64,000 bases of DNA from Dasyornis broadbenti. Lineage: Eukaryota; Chordata; Aves; Passeriformes; Dasyornithidae. The notes beneath the pieces are model-generated. The model made no database searches, was not told the origin of the DNA, and worked only from the letters and a program-made list of their open reading frames with translations. Below, in pieces: positions 26,620 through 39,056 of the stretch. A program made the translations under genes and the position numbers. Position 1 is the first letter of the stretch. Every line of letters starts with the position of its first letter. The stretch is from NCBI GenBank assembly GCA_013397935.1, contig VZRN01011461.1, forward strand, positions 1,807,540 to 1,871,539, in the 5' to 3' direction.

Positions 26620-27199
26620 ACTAAAGGCCAGCAGAATCCTGGCTTGGGTCAGAAATAGTGTGACCCCATAGGGATGGATTTTTCCCCTGTGCTGGCTGCT
26701 GGTGAAGCCCCACCTCAAACCCTGGGATCTGTTTTGGGCCCCTCCCAACAAGACAAACATTGAGGGGCTGGAGTGTGTCCAGAGGAGGGAACAGAGCTGG
26801 GGAGGGGTCTGGAGCACCAGCTGCTTATGGAGTGGCTGTGGGGGGCTCAGCCTGGAGAAAAGGAGGCTCGGGAGAACCTTCTCACTCCCTACAGCTCCTG
26901 GACACGAGGGTGCAGCCAGGTGGGGCTGGTCTCTTTTCTCAAGTAACAAGCAATAGGACGAGAGGATTACGGTGCACCAGGGGAGGTTTAGACCGGCGAT
27001 GGGAAAGAATTTCTCCAGTAAAAGGGTGATCAGGCACTGGCACAGGCTCCCCAGGGCGGGGTGGAGTCCCCATCCCTGGAAGGACGTAAAAGACACGTGG
27101 ATGTGGCACCTGGGGATGGGCTTTGGCAGTGCCGAGTTAACGGTTGGACTTTATGATCTCGGAGGTATTTTTAACCAAAAGGATTCTGTGATTCCATGA
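26620..27199 (+). mobile_element. CR1 LINE fragment, 5'-truncated, sense orientation
   Basis: This stretch follows the 3' part of avian CR1 elements: the end of the second open reading frame (reverse transcriptase C-terminal region) and then the 3' untranslated end. Remnant protein words include LFSQVTSNRTRG and HWHRLPR, spread over shifted frames, so the copy is decayed and cannot make a protein. The element ends in two copies of the CR1 octamer, ATTCTGTG and ATTCCATG, at 27,183-27,198. A full CR1 is about 4.5 kb, so roughly seven-eighths of the 5' end is missing, as is usual. The bases near 27,135 (GGTTAACGGTTGGACT) resemble the CR1-J type of 3' end, but the subfamily is uncertain. The left boundary is approximate. 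Confidence 0.9.
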
Positions 27200-30100
27200 A
27201 ATGCAGGTGCTGTGCTCGGTTGACTGTGATGGTAACTGTGACTTTGCCTACGTCTCCTGTAAGCAGCAGGTCCCGCTTTGGCAGATGTGTTTCTGATCAG
27301 CTCATGGCTCCAAATACCAGCAAACCACAGCGGGTAACGAGGTACACCTCGTCAAAGAGCATTCCAACACCACGATCGTATTTTTACTCAGTGTTCACTG
27401 GGCCTTCCTGTTTGTATAGCGGCGTTTGAAGGTACTACTTATAAGCTGGATAAGTTAATTAAGCTGTTCAAATAATGTGTGCAATGCTTCAAATGAAAAG
27501 CAGGTTTGATTTGTCCTAACCACCGTACAAAGGTATTAGGGACTGGATTGTCATAGCCCTTGAAGACACAGTAATCAGGAAAGCACACTGACCATTAATT
27601 GAGTGCCAAGGGCAGATATTACTCTTTGGAACAAATTGCTGGTGTATATCTATGCATATATATATTTAATACACGTATTTTTATAACTGTGCACTCCAGG
27701 CATTTAAATAAAGAGTCTGGTTTGATGTGTTCTGATATTGTTTCTAAGGAACCTTTCCCTGCTGTTTTCCAAAGTTCTACAAAGTATTCCCTGAGAGCTG
27801 CTCCCTGCTATTGGTGGGCTTTCCCAAGCAGGAGTGTTTGAGAGAGCTGTCCTTGTGCAATTTTTAGTTCGTGTGCATCTTAACTTCTGCTCCAGTCAGT
27901 GTATAGATGCTCCTTCAATTTAATTGGTGTTTGAAAGAGAAGGGAATGAGTAAAAATCTGTTTTCTCGGGCTTAGTTCGTGCTGATAAGCAAATTAAATC
28001 CTTTGCTGTCCTGAACATAAATAGATAGGAAGTAGATTGAGTGTTCCTCATACTTCATGGCCACAAAATTCCTAAGCAGACATCAAGCTGCGAAGAAAAA
28101 TGACAGTTTGAAAGTACTGACCTAACTCTTGTCTGCCTTGTGTCTCCCAGCTTCTACCAAAGACTTTCTGAGCCTGTTCAAGGTGGGCTGGAAGTGCCCA
28201 CTTGGCAAACCCTCATCTTTGCGTGGCAGAGCCGGCATTGCCTCTGAGTCAGAGACCTGGAAACTGCTTTGTGCTCCTGGGAACTGCAGTCAAGGCTCTT
28301 CCAAAACGACAGAAAAGCACTTTTTGGCAGTTGATGTTGTTTGAAAGTTAAGTACAGCAGCAAATGGGAAGGTTGGGCAGTGGGGGTTGGATTATGGACA
28401 ATTATATTGTTCCAGGGAGATCTGGGGATTGATGCTTGGTTTTGATTAAATCTGTTCACTGTTCAAGGAATATTAAGTTCTACTTGCCCAAATTATTTAT
28501 GGTATGGACCAAGTGCCTTGCATCACGTACTCTCTCCGGTCATTGAGTGATAAATCCATGTGATGGAGGTCTCTAAAATGCATGGGAGTTGCAGTAGGGA
28601 GTGAAAAGAGGTAAGAGAGGGAATAGCTGGAAGAAAGTCAGACTTGCCAAGAGGTTTTATGTTTGAATTCTTTGAGAAAACGAGCTGAGGAGCATCCCAT
28701 GCAGCACAAATCAAGGAGCAGTTTTGCAAATATCTGTGTGGTTTTGCAGCACTTTCAGGGCAGCTGGGTGGGCTTTGCACTCCTGCCTGTGCTGCAGGTC
28801 CCTGCACGAGGCTGCTGTGACTGCACTCTTGGGACTGGGGTTCTGTAGCTCTCTCCAGAATCCCTTCATCAAAACTTCAGCTGCTCTTCTGTAATTACTG
28901 ATGGAGAGCTGGGGGGAACCCTCTGAATTTCAGCTGCAGAGCTGATCTCTCTCAAGCTAAGCATCACTTCATAGTAAATCTGGGGTGGGGGGGGGTGTTT
29001 GTTTTTAAAGAGATTGGAGGGAAATCGTGGTGTAACTATCCCTTAGTAAAGGCAACAATTTTTGGTCCTGTTTTCACTGCGAAAGTTGGTAGGAAATTGA
29101 TTTGAGAGTACTGAGGACACAGTTCAGGTGTTTTGAACCCTAATGTACCTGATTTACTGAGGGGGAATAATGAAGCAGACTAGCCTCAACTGCTGGAATG
29201 GTTTCGCTCTATTGAATTGCATCAGTTTTAGACAACTAGATTTGATCTGTGACATGTGAGATGGGATGTTGTAAATAGCACAGCTCCCCTCTTCATCCTG
29301 CCTTTCCCTCTAAGCCTTTCCAGCTTAGAATTCAACGCAAGCTCCTTTCTCAGCAGTAGGAATGAGTTTTGATAATCCTGAAGTGTCTAGACATCTGAAC
29401 TCCAGCTCCAAGCTACTCAAGCCTGAGGTGTACCTCTTTGGAATTTCCATTATCTACACCTCACATGATCTATGCAGTTCATGTAGCAGTTTGTTCACAA
29501 CTAAAATTTTAAGTTGTAGAAAGGTACCAGAGAATTTGCAGTGGTTCTACGAGGTATAGGAGAACTAGTTCAGGCAAAATGAGATGCAATTCAAGCGTGG
29601 GTAGGTTTATGGGATTGTAGGGTTTTAGTTTTATTCTCACACTCCTCTGTAATTCCTAATTTTGGACAGAACAGATGGACTGAAATTCTCTTTCTTCCCT
29701 TGTTTCCCTTCTGGGAGAAAACACGTTTGCAGGGACAGATTCATTGGTATAATTGAAGTAGAGAACAGGTCTGCTATATTTCTGACCAACCAAAATCCAG
29801 AATAAAACCAGAAAATGAGGTTTATATGATATTTTAGCCAAAGAAAAAGAATGTATCACATGAAAAAAAAAAAAAAAAGAAAGCCAAGATAGGTATGAGG
29901 TTCAAGTTATTAAGCAAAAGGGAATTATACAGTTGTGTCAAATAATGCTGGATAAAACAAAGAGGAGTTCTCCTCTGAGGTGCCATGGAAATTCTGTGCT
30001 GGTGCTGTGCCTGTATCCCAGGTCAGATGAAAATGGTGTAGGTCCTGCAGAGCTTCTGCAGCTCCCCAGAGACTCCAATTCAGGTTCAGGTGAGCACAGG

Positions 30101-31436
30101 AACTCCTGCATCCAGGGGCAGAGGGACTTGGCTGTCCAAGTGAAGAAGTCACTGGACAACACACGCTCCCCTCCAGTTAAAAACAGAACCAGGCAAAGTC
30201 AGTTCATCCATGCGCGGGATCCTGGCAGCTTCGCAGAGCTGATGTGTCAGAGGTGGCCAAAGAAGCTGGGGTGTGACACAATGAGGGCTGCAGGTGTTCA
30301 TCAGCCCCACTGAGGTCTCTGACCGGGTGGCATGGCCACAGTGCCTGCCATAACAACTGGGATTAATTTGGGGCTGGTGACAGCAAACCCTCTCAACCTC
30401 AATGTTTTTAGCACAGCCACCCACTTTCTGTGAGATCCCCCTGCTCACCACAGACTCAGGCAAAATAAGAGCATTTAGCTTTTATAATGCTCTTGCGCAA
30501 ACGCTTGGAAGGGAGATCCTTTGGAGGATTCTAAACAAACCAAGCTGGGCTCAGGAGCTCTTTCCTGAGTTCAGTGTAGTTGGAGACTGAGGAAGGACTC
30601 ACAGAAAGTGCCAGACAGGTGGACACTGCTCCTGTCTGTGCCTGCCTGGTTACAGCTGGCCCTGCAGGCAGCAGGCTGGGCTTGCTGAACCCTGAACCAG
30701 AACAATAACTTTGTCCTTGCTCATTGCATGGCACCTCATGCACTCCAAGGCTGGAACCCTGAAAGGCAAACTTCTTCCAACTACAGGATTTAAATTCTGG
30801 TAAATGTCCATACATGGCAGAGAAGGGAATAATTATTATGTAGCAACTCTACTAGGTAAGGAAATTATTTCATAATCCCTTTAATGTCTGTGCTTACATG
30901 TTAGCCAGCTGGCTTGGTTACTGCAGAGAAGAGAGGTTACTCTAATCCTTTAACAACTTGTTTTCAATCAAGCAAGCTAGATTTTTGCAAGATCAATATG
31001 AGATGAACAGAAAATATTTGATTACCTCAGGAGCTGTCAGTGTCTGACTTTTTTCTAAGCTGACATAAATAACATCTGGGGTGGCAAATGTACATGCTTC
31101 TGCTTTCTATTTCTGAACATTATTCATGGACTGAAACTTAGCTTGAAATTGAAACAATAAGAGTTAGAATTCTGGAAAAGCACCATTTCAATTTGCAGCA
31201 GAGAAACAACTGAAGCTGCCAGCTGGAATGAAGATTCTCAGCACACAGAAGGCAGAGAGCATGTGTAGCATGATGCAAAGTACAGTGAAACTTGCTTGTA
31301 AATCACACTGCCTTTTAAAATTCCAGTCCTTGTCTCTGGCAAAGTAGAATGCTGCTGAGGTATTGCCCTGTGCCTGAAATTATAGCACCTAAAAAATATT
31401 GCTGTTTGTTCGTGCTGTGAGAAAGGTGAAGCGGGC
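27200..31436. other. Gene-free single-copy DNA
   Basis: No gene is supported. An AT dinucleotide patch lies near 27,655-27,672, a GGGG-T-G9 run at 28,982-28,995, and an A16 run at 29,863-29,878. Open frames up to 126 codons near 29,933-30,313 overlap others on the opposite strand and have no family resemblance. Confidence 0.6.
29863..29878 (+). repeat. A16 homopolymer
   Basis: Sixteen A on the + strand, one of only two long A runs seen in the window. No processed gene copy is visible upstream. Confidence 0.85.
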
Positions 31437-31547
31437 TGAGAAGAAACTGTCTGGGGTGGATGCTGCAGTCGCTTTTGCACCTTGNTTGAGAAGAAACTGT
31501 CTGTGCTGCACGTCTGGGGTGGGTGCTGCAGTCGCTTTTGCACCTTG
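31437..31547. repeat. Direct duplication around a single N (possible assembly artefact)
   Basis: Copy 1 (31,437-31,484, 48 bases) and copy 2 (31,487-31,547, 61 bases) are near-identical and meet at a single N at 31,485. Copy 2 differs mainly by an extra 13 bases, itself bounded by GTCTG, plus one substitution. A lone N between two almost identical ends suggests two contig ends or two haplotypes joined without merging their overlap. A real tandem duplication is the alternative. Confidence 0.8.
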
Positions 31548-33384
31548 CTCATGCCCCATCTAGGCAAGGATCTTCAAATTTCCGAGTTGTTTAAATATCA
31601 GATGTTATTGCTGAGTCTGAAATGGCTTTATGAAAGGTTACTGTTGTCCCACCTGTTACACAGGTGGTTATACATCTGCTTGGTAAGTCCTCAGAGCAGG
31701 AACAACAATGCAATCCTACAATTCCTGTTCTGTGCTCTGAAAGTGCCTTTAAAATGCAGCAGTGTTTCCTACACAGCAGTTGTCCCCAGCAACCTCTTGA
31801 GATCTGAGCTATTAACTACCAGCGAATGAGTACATGTGCTGTGGCCTTTAACCTCATCTTTGGGTTATCATTTCTGATGTTTCTTTCAATAACTTTGCCA
31901 GTTTCTTTTATTACGTTGTGTTTTTTTTTCAACTGCCACTGAGATTTTTTGTTTTGTTTTTTTTTTTTTTTCCTTCCAGACCTATGTCTCACACTTTTGG
32001 GCTGTATCCCCAGGATAGAAATACTTACCTTTTCTTTCATATCTCATGTGCAATTTGTTGGCTCTGACAATTCCTTTCATTCTGAAAAATATTGCTTTAG
32101 AGAAATCAGTTTTTAAAACCCAGCAGCAACTCAAGACTATTTTTGTCTGTAGCCATTCCAAAGAAGTACCAGTTGCCAACTTGTCTCAAACACTGCAACA
32201 GTAATCAGCACCTCCAGGTAATGGCTCCTGACACACTTTTCGTACAAAATGTCGCTGAAAACTCATGATCTGGCTCTTCTCTTTAGGCAAACAAAGCAAA
32301 ATGCTGGGGGAGAGAAAAGATGAAAGCATTTACTTCCTCCCCCTTGGAATAAGGGCTGTGAGAAGGGATGAGGAGATGTCAGCGTGGGATCCTGAAGTCG
32401 CTGGGGATGAGCACGGGGACACTGTTGTCGTGTCTCTCCAAAGGAGCTGTCACCTTGAGTTAGGATGCTGTGCCATGGCAGACTGCCACCCACACTCGGG
32501 TGTACTTTGAAGGGAGCAGACTAGAAATGGTTCAACTTCCCAGGCACACCAGCTTGGATAATGTCAAGGAGGGGGGAAAAAAGGGAAAGGAGCTTGCTTG
32601 TCAATGTTAAGAGAAAAAAATAAAAAATTAACTAAACCTTTCCCATCTGCTGTACCAATACATTTAAAACTGACCCAGTGGTTTTTAACAACTTTTTTTT
32701 TTCCCCAGGCTTTTGAGTACGGGTTTTAAAAAGTCCTTTAAAACTCAGCTTGTGCAGGTGGGGATGCAGGGATGCAGTCAGCTTTTCTCCCTTCTTGCCA
32801 GAAGGCATCTGAGGGAGAGGGAGCACAGGCACCAATGCCTGCAGTAACCTGGGGAGGATCTGTCATTGCTGACCCTACATGGGGTGGAGAAACAGCTTCT
32901 CTGCCTGCTGGGGAGGTGTGGATGCTCCCTCTTGGTTTTTGTGGGACAAAAGTTTGGCCCCGAGAGTCTCAGAGCTTGAAGCTGAAGGCACTTCACTTGT
33001 GTACAGCAACGACTGGCACCAGCAGCTCCTTCAACTTCATTTTTTGTCCATTATTCCAGACATAATTTCTAATCAAATAAAAGTCATGATTAAAATATTG
33101 TTGTGATGATGGCACATCTGATCTGATCCCAAGTGAGGGACACTCAGAGGTGGGAGCCAATGAGCCCCAGACTTCTGCACACTTGGACTGCAAGGGTGTA
33201 AAAACCCAGGATATTCTTTGTTCAGGGTCCCTCCTTGGAGGCACCAGCTTGAGCTGTTATTTTGTTATTTAGTTATTGCTCCAAGATTAGATTATTCTAA
33301 TGATCAGGATATCAGAGACTCTGCTGTGGGAACTCTGGGGTGGAGCAGGTGGGGAAAACACCTGCTCTGGCTGTGTGTGGATGT

Positions 33385-33411
33385 GGGGTGCAGCTGTGGG
33401 GGGGCTTGGGG
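33385..33411 (+). other. G-quadruplex candidate
   Basis: Runs of four, seven and four G on the + strand, separated by ten bases (T89 to T397, starting TGCAG) and by CTT. The seven-G run can supply two tetrads strands, so four G3 tracts with short loops are possible. This is a sequence pattern only. Confidence 0.5.
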
Positions 33412-33946
33412 TGAAGTTTGACTGCATAAACTGACGTTTCACCTGCTTTCAACAGCTCATGATTTCCAAGTGAACCTGTAATTCAGAGTTTTTTCTACGT
33501 TCAGAACTTTCCTGAGAGGTTAGGCAAACCAGGAACGTGCACAAGAAAACCTCTGTAGCTGCTGAAATGAGCTTTTAGAATAAACTGAACCTATTTAGGA
33601 GCTTGCTTGGTAACAATAGATCAGACTAATAATGTTCATTATGTCCCAGCCCCTGCAAGCAATTTTGCAAAGACAAACCAATGCCTTCCTTGTGTTTGGC
33701 CAAATCTCAGGCTCTAGCATAGCAGAAAGTTCAGCTGCTGAAGAGCTGTACCTGGATTTAGCGCTGCAAGAGCAACATTTTCAGTGTATTTTGGATCTCT
33801 TTTGGGGCGCTCGGCTGTAGATAGGATGGAAAAGGCTGCCTCTGAGGTGACAGCATTTGGTTTATATGGGAAATATGAAATTAGTTTACCTTTCCTTTCC
33901 CAGATTCTACATACTTGGGTTTTCCTTTCTTAGGTGTTACTTTTTA

Positions 33947-33966
33947 TTTGTTTGTTTGTTTGTTTT
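33947..33966. repeat. (TTTG)n microsatellite
   Basis: Five TTTG units with a T-rich lead. Short simple repeat. Confidence 0.85.
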
Positions 33967-36900
33967 GCTGTAACCTGGTCCTCACTGCTGCTCCCAGAGT
34001 CTGAAATCCATATAAACACACAGTTTGTTACTGTTATTAAAAACTCAATCACTCTATTTTTGTATCTAATACTCATGTTCAGGTATCAGATGTCTCTGGA
34101 TGTTTAAAATTGAGTATAGCTTGTAAGTCTTAGGCAATGGGTGGGAAATACCATATGAAGCAAGAATGGGATTTGTCGTATCCACTTGCACAGAAATGCA
34201 TTAATATCAGGAGGAAATCGTGCCATGCTATGAGTTTAAGTCTCCTTTCTCCCTCATGATTTAATAATTGTTTTTCTTTGTTTCTTTCTCTTTTCCAAGT
34301 TAAAGAACCAAGCGTGCTCTGGCCAAATCTCTACCAAGCCAAGCAAACTCCTTCTTCTTATCCTTCTTTGATACTATAATGCTCCAACAGGACCAGTGTA
34401 AAATCCTTTGTTCTACCCTTGCCACCTGACGTCTTAGAAACAGGATTTATCTCTGAATGTTTATTCTCTTCCGTTCTCCATTTTAACAGTGTAAATATTT
34501 GACTTTGCAGTTGTGAACTTAGTATAAACTTCCCAGTAAAAACTTGGCTTAATTAAACCCATCAAAACACCTGTCAGTTTTGTGTGTGTGTGTACAAGAG
34601 GATGGGTCAGAATCAGCTGCCTCTAAATGATGCTGCACATGTTTCAAGGGCTTTTTATTCTTTATGGCAGAATGCCTTTCAAAGGTGAATTTTGCAGCAG
34701 GTACTTATGTGAAATCAGGTAAAAAGAAAAAAAGTTTCTATTCCTCTAAATACTGGAAGTTAGGTCTTATCCTAAAACTTCTTTAAATGTACTTGCTAAG
34801 AACGTGGTGTCACATGTGGGGTAAGATGCACCAGTGCAAGTACATCATAAATACAGCTGAATTTTAAATATCCCCTTGTTTTTATGCCTGCAATCATCTC
34901 AAAGCACACGAAACCTTCTAGAGGTCAATCTAAATGAAATAGGGATGCAATCAATTAGCTTCTTCTTTTGCAGTAGTAATTGCTTAAAGATGTGAAAGGA
35001 GAGATCATCTTGAAAACTTGATGGAAGTAGAAAATAAATGCATAGGGAAAAGTACATTGATTACTCTGATCTTTAACAGTTGTGTTTGACATTATGGCTA
35101 AATTTAACTGTTGTCCTAGACATTTTTATTTTTTTCCCAATTAAAGACTTTATAAGATAATTTGCTGAGGGGTTGAAGGTTCCACCACAAGATGAGGCAT
35201 TCATTGGTTCTGAGATGTGGGTAAACAGAGCTGGATTGCGAACAGCAGCACTTGAGCTTTTGTACAATGCAATGCCAGGTGCAGCTTGATTTCATAAAAC
35301 AATAACCCCTGGCTGATGGAGTGTAATATGGCACATCTTCAAGAATAAATGAGACAAAATATTCCAATTACAGACTAATCTTACTTCTTTCTATCCTGAG
35401 CCAAGTGTTTGCCTAAATTGTTCAGCAACAAATTACCCCAGGAGCAGAGAACTACCACGGAGGATAACAAAGCGGTGTCTGCTCAGGGAGATTAACTGTT
35501 GATCGGATTCTCATATTAAGAGTTCTTGAAGGAAAAAAAGCAAACTAATTCACAGCAGATGAGGCACTGATGTCTTGTTCTTTGTCTTCAGAGGAGCCTT
35601 CTGTGCTGTGTTCACCAGGGTTTTTTTGGAAGCTGCTTTTTGAGGATTTGTGTGTGCCTTCTGCAGAACACATGCTGCAATAAAAAAAATAATAATCAAA
35701 CTTACAGGAACAGTTTTATGGGGGTTGGGAAACTTTTAGAAGTATTGAGTTGTGACAATTGATGCCTGTATTCAGCACCTCTGAGAGATTTAATTAACGA
35801 TCTGTCATTAACTCTTTCACGTATACGTGTCATAAGAATGTGTTTCTTTTTCTCTTCTTTCGGATTGTGTTAAGGCTGGGGCTGACTTGTCCTGCGTTCT
35901 GCAGAGGGGAATTTATAAAGAGGCCAAACTGAGCTGTAGAGAGACAAGCAATGGAGATATTCGTTTCAGCCATACTGTGAATGTACATCTACTATTGTGT
36001 TGAAGAAGTTTTAGGAAATGATACCAACGGAAGTGCTGCAGTTGGGTTTACTCCTTTTTACTTTGAACTTTCCCCATCCCCACCCCCAGTAAATATTCTC
36101 ATGTAGCTGCTCTAACGAGAGCCTTTGTGTGTGCTCAGAGCTGGGGGTTCTTTGCAGTCATCCCCGGGGCTTGGATGTACGTGGATGTTGTGGATCCACA
36201 CAAACTCATGACAGAGTTTGAAGTGCTTCACAGCCAAGTACAAGTTAGTGCAAGGATTAATTAGTTAATAAATATTTTCTACAACTTTACAAATGTATCA
36301 TTACTGCCTTGGAAAGGGCCTCTGGACACGATGTGTGTATTTTAGGCTATGATGATCAGCTGCAATTTTAAGCGTGTAAAACCACTCCACTGGAATATCT
36401 CTATGCAGATGGGAGACCAAGCTCAGCCAGATTTTTCGGTGAGTGGTTAATGGTCATTGTTTTGAGAAATTCAGGGTTTAACCTAGCATGGTATCTCAGT
36501 GTAACACTTCACCTGTGTCTCCTTTATTATTAAACACCCAGATTTAGGTTAACGGGGCTGCTTTGCAAGCACAGGTTGTTAAAGGCGCAGGTCCTGACAT
36601 CAGCTCTTTCTTTGCTCTTTGGAAAATATTCTCTTGAGAAGAACAAACAAGATTTAAAGCAAAACCCAGCAACCTGATGTGGTCCTGCGTTGTTCCTAGG
36701 ACAGGCCCAATGGTTGGTTACTCCTGATGATTCTCTCTCTGCTTGCCCTAAGTTTAAAATTACAGATTTTGGTGACTTTGTTTCAGGTTGAACTGAGCGG
36801 CATCCTCTAAATCCCGTTGGTTAACAGTTGCTGCCACAGCAGCATCATGGAACTCTGGAAAACACTTGAAGGAAATGATTTTCAGAACACTAAAAGAAGC

Positions 36901-38980
36901 TCAGAGTGAAGGGGCTTTGATGATGTTCACTGTGCTTGGGGAGTGGCTGTTCAATAATGGGAATGTAGGAAGCAGGAGGGTTTGGTGAGGGGGCTCTGTT
37001 TGGTTTAGAGGGTGGGATTATTGGGTTGCAGCTGGTTAGGTTACAGATATCTCTGGCAGACTGAGATAAGAAAGCACGGGTAAAGTGCAAAGCCAGAGGT
37101 GCTGATGAAAATCAAACCTTTGGTGAACCACCTGATCAAATGCTGGGCCTCTTGGGAGCAGGGTTCAGGTGCAGGAGCTGCCTTCAGCTGCAAATCCTGA
37201 TGAAAAAGCTTTGATTCCTCCCAAACAGCGACCCAAGTCAGGATTCTGCCGTTCCTTTCCCCCTCTCCTGTGAGTTCCTGAGTGTGCTCGTGTTGGCTCC
37301 AGCCGAGGTGCGCTCCGGTGCACTGCAGGCCCGTTGTCAGCTGTGCAGATTGTCTGTAATGCTATAAACTAGATTATGAAGGTGTTTGCCAACGTTTTGG
37401 GTTCTCAAAACGCCTGTCTATCCTTGAGACCTCTGCAATCAGCCAACTGCTCCAGGCTTGGCCAGCCACGCTGCCTGGCAAGTCCAAAGGCAGTCTCGTT
37501 ACGGATAATTTGATTTAACTTACCTACTCAGGAAAGCATTCATTTAGCTGGTGGTATATTAAGGCTAATATTTCAACAGGTTTGGAATTTTGGCATGGTA
37601 TTTTCTTTTTTCCTGGAGTAATTTAAAGTAAAATTGAGCACTTTGTCAGTTTAGTTGTTGCAAAACTCCATGTCCTCACTTCTCAAACCGTTCCAACCGT
37701 CCACATTCCTGTGAGTCTGTAACTGCTACATGAACGGTGTCTAAAAGGCTTCTGCTTGCTTTCTCCTTTCTTTTAATTAAAAATCTTAGGGGGAGAAAAA
37801 GCCAAAACCAAAACAACCCACTTATCAATTTTTTTCTTTGCTTCCTGACAGGAAATTGTTTCAAATTTGAGCTTTTCAGGAGGAGTTCAGGTGCTCCTCT
37901 GCAGAGCACCTCTAGTTGGTAATTTTTACTGGGAAGGTATTGTTATTGAGACTCCAATTTCTATGTGATAGAAATTTAGCACGGGTCTTCCAGTCTTTCA
38001 CCAGGTGCCAGAACTGTGAAAGCCAGGCCCTAAGTCTGAGAGATTGCCCTGGCCAGAGCTAGAAATGTTCTGTGGGGCTTCTCTTTCTTTTCTAATGATA
38101 AGGCTTCAAAGCCCAGTCCTTCAGCCTCCTCTAACTCCATAGGAAAATGGGTCAGAACATGTGTGCAGCTCATTGCTTTTGTCCCTTCCTGGAATGCACG
38201 GATTTTATGTATCATGTCCATTGTTGTTTTTTTTCTTTTTTTTTTCTTATTAAGGCACTTATTTCTTCAGTCATAAAGTTTCTATTAATGCAACACAGGT
38301 ATGTTGGATTACAGGATGTGAGGTCCTAAATTCCCTATCAGAGGCCTTAAAAATGCATTACTTGTATATTTACAGCAAAGGAGAAGCCTTTCTGCTAATG
38401 TCCTGAAATGTGTGCCAGGTCTTCAGGGCTTGCTACATAATGTGGCCCTAAGAAGAAATGCCCTACTTTCAAGGCTGAAGAAGTTAAGACAATGAATTAT
38501 AGAATTAGCTGGAAATAATGAAGGAGACGTGAGAACTAATTGCAGGGAGAGCTGCTGCAGAAATATTTCTAAACTCGTACACTGGGGCAGAACCCATTTG
38601 CACATGCACATTAAGGGTATTAACCATCTTCCTGCCTTACGTAACGCAGCTAAATAATTAAAATGTGCTCTTTATGTAACCAGAAGAACATATTGCTTGA
38701 AGCAAAGTGTAAGGGGTAGGGAAGGGTTTTGATAAAAAGATGTCCTGCCCCTTTAGCTGTTGAAATGATAGCCCAAGTATGTTTTTCCATAGCTATTTGG
38801 GTTAAATTTGAGTGAGATACGTGTTGGAAAAATCTTAATGAAATTTATGAGAGCTCCTTTGCTTCTTCCAAGCTTAACTTGGGCTATGGCCATTATTAGC
38901 TTCGAGGAAAACTGTCCTCAGTATGTTGGATTCACTGCACCCCACCTTTATAGTAGAAATTCTCCTTTCAGAGCAGAAAC

Positions 38981-39056
38981 CAGATCTTTGTGCAGGTTCT
39001 TTTAAATACTTTTAAAATCAGATCTTTGTTCAGATGTTTTGAATCTTTATTATCTT
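38981..39056. repeat. Imperfect 38-bp tandem duplication
   Basis: CAGATCTTTG occurs at 38,981-38,990 and 39,019-39,028. The following bases (GTGCAG versus TTCAG, then T-rich) remain alignable for most of a 38-base period. It is degraded, so it is probably an old local duplication. Confidence 0.55.

Noticed and set aside
31238..31829. Open frames of 109 and 115 codons crossing the N at 31,485
   Set aside because: They depend on the probable false duplication and an unknown base.
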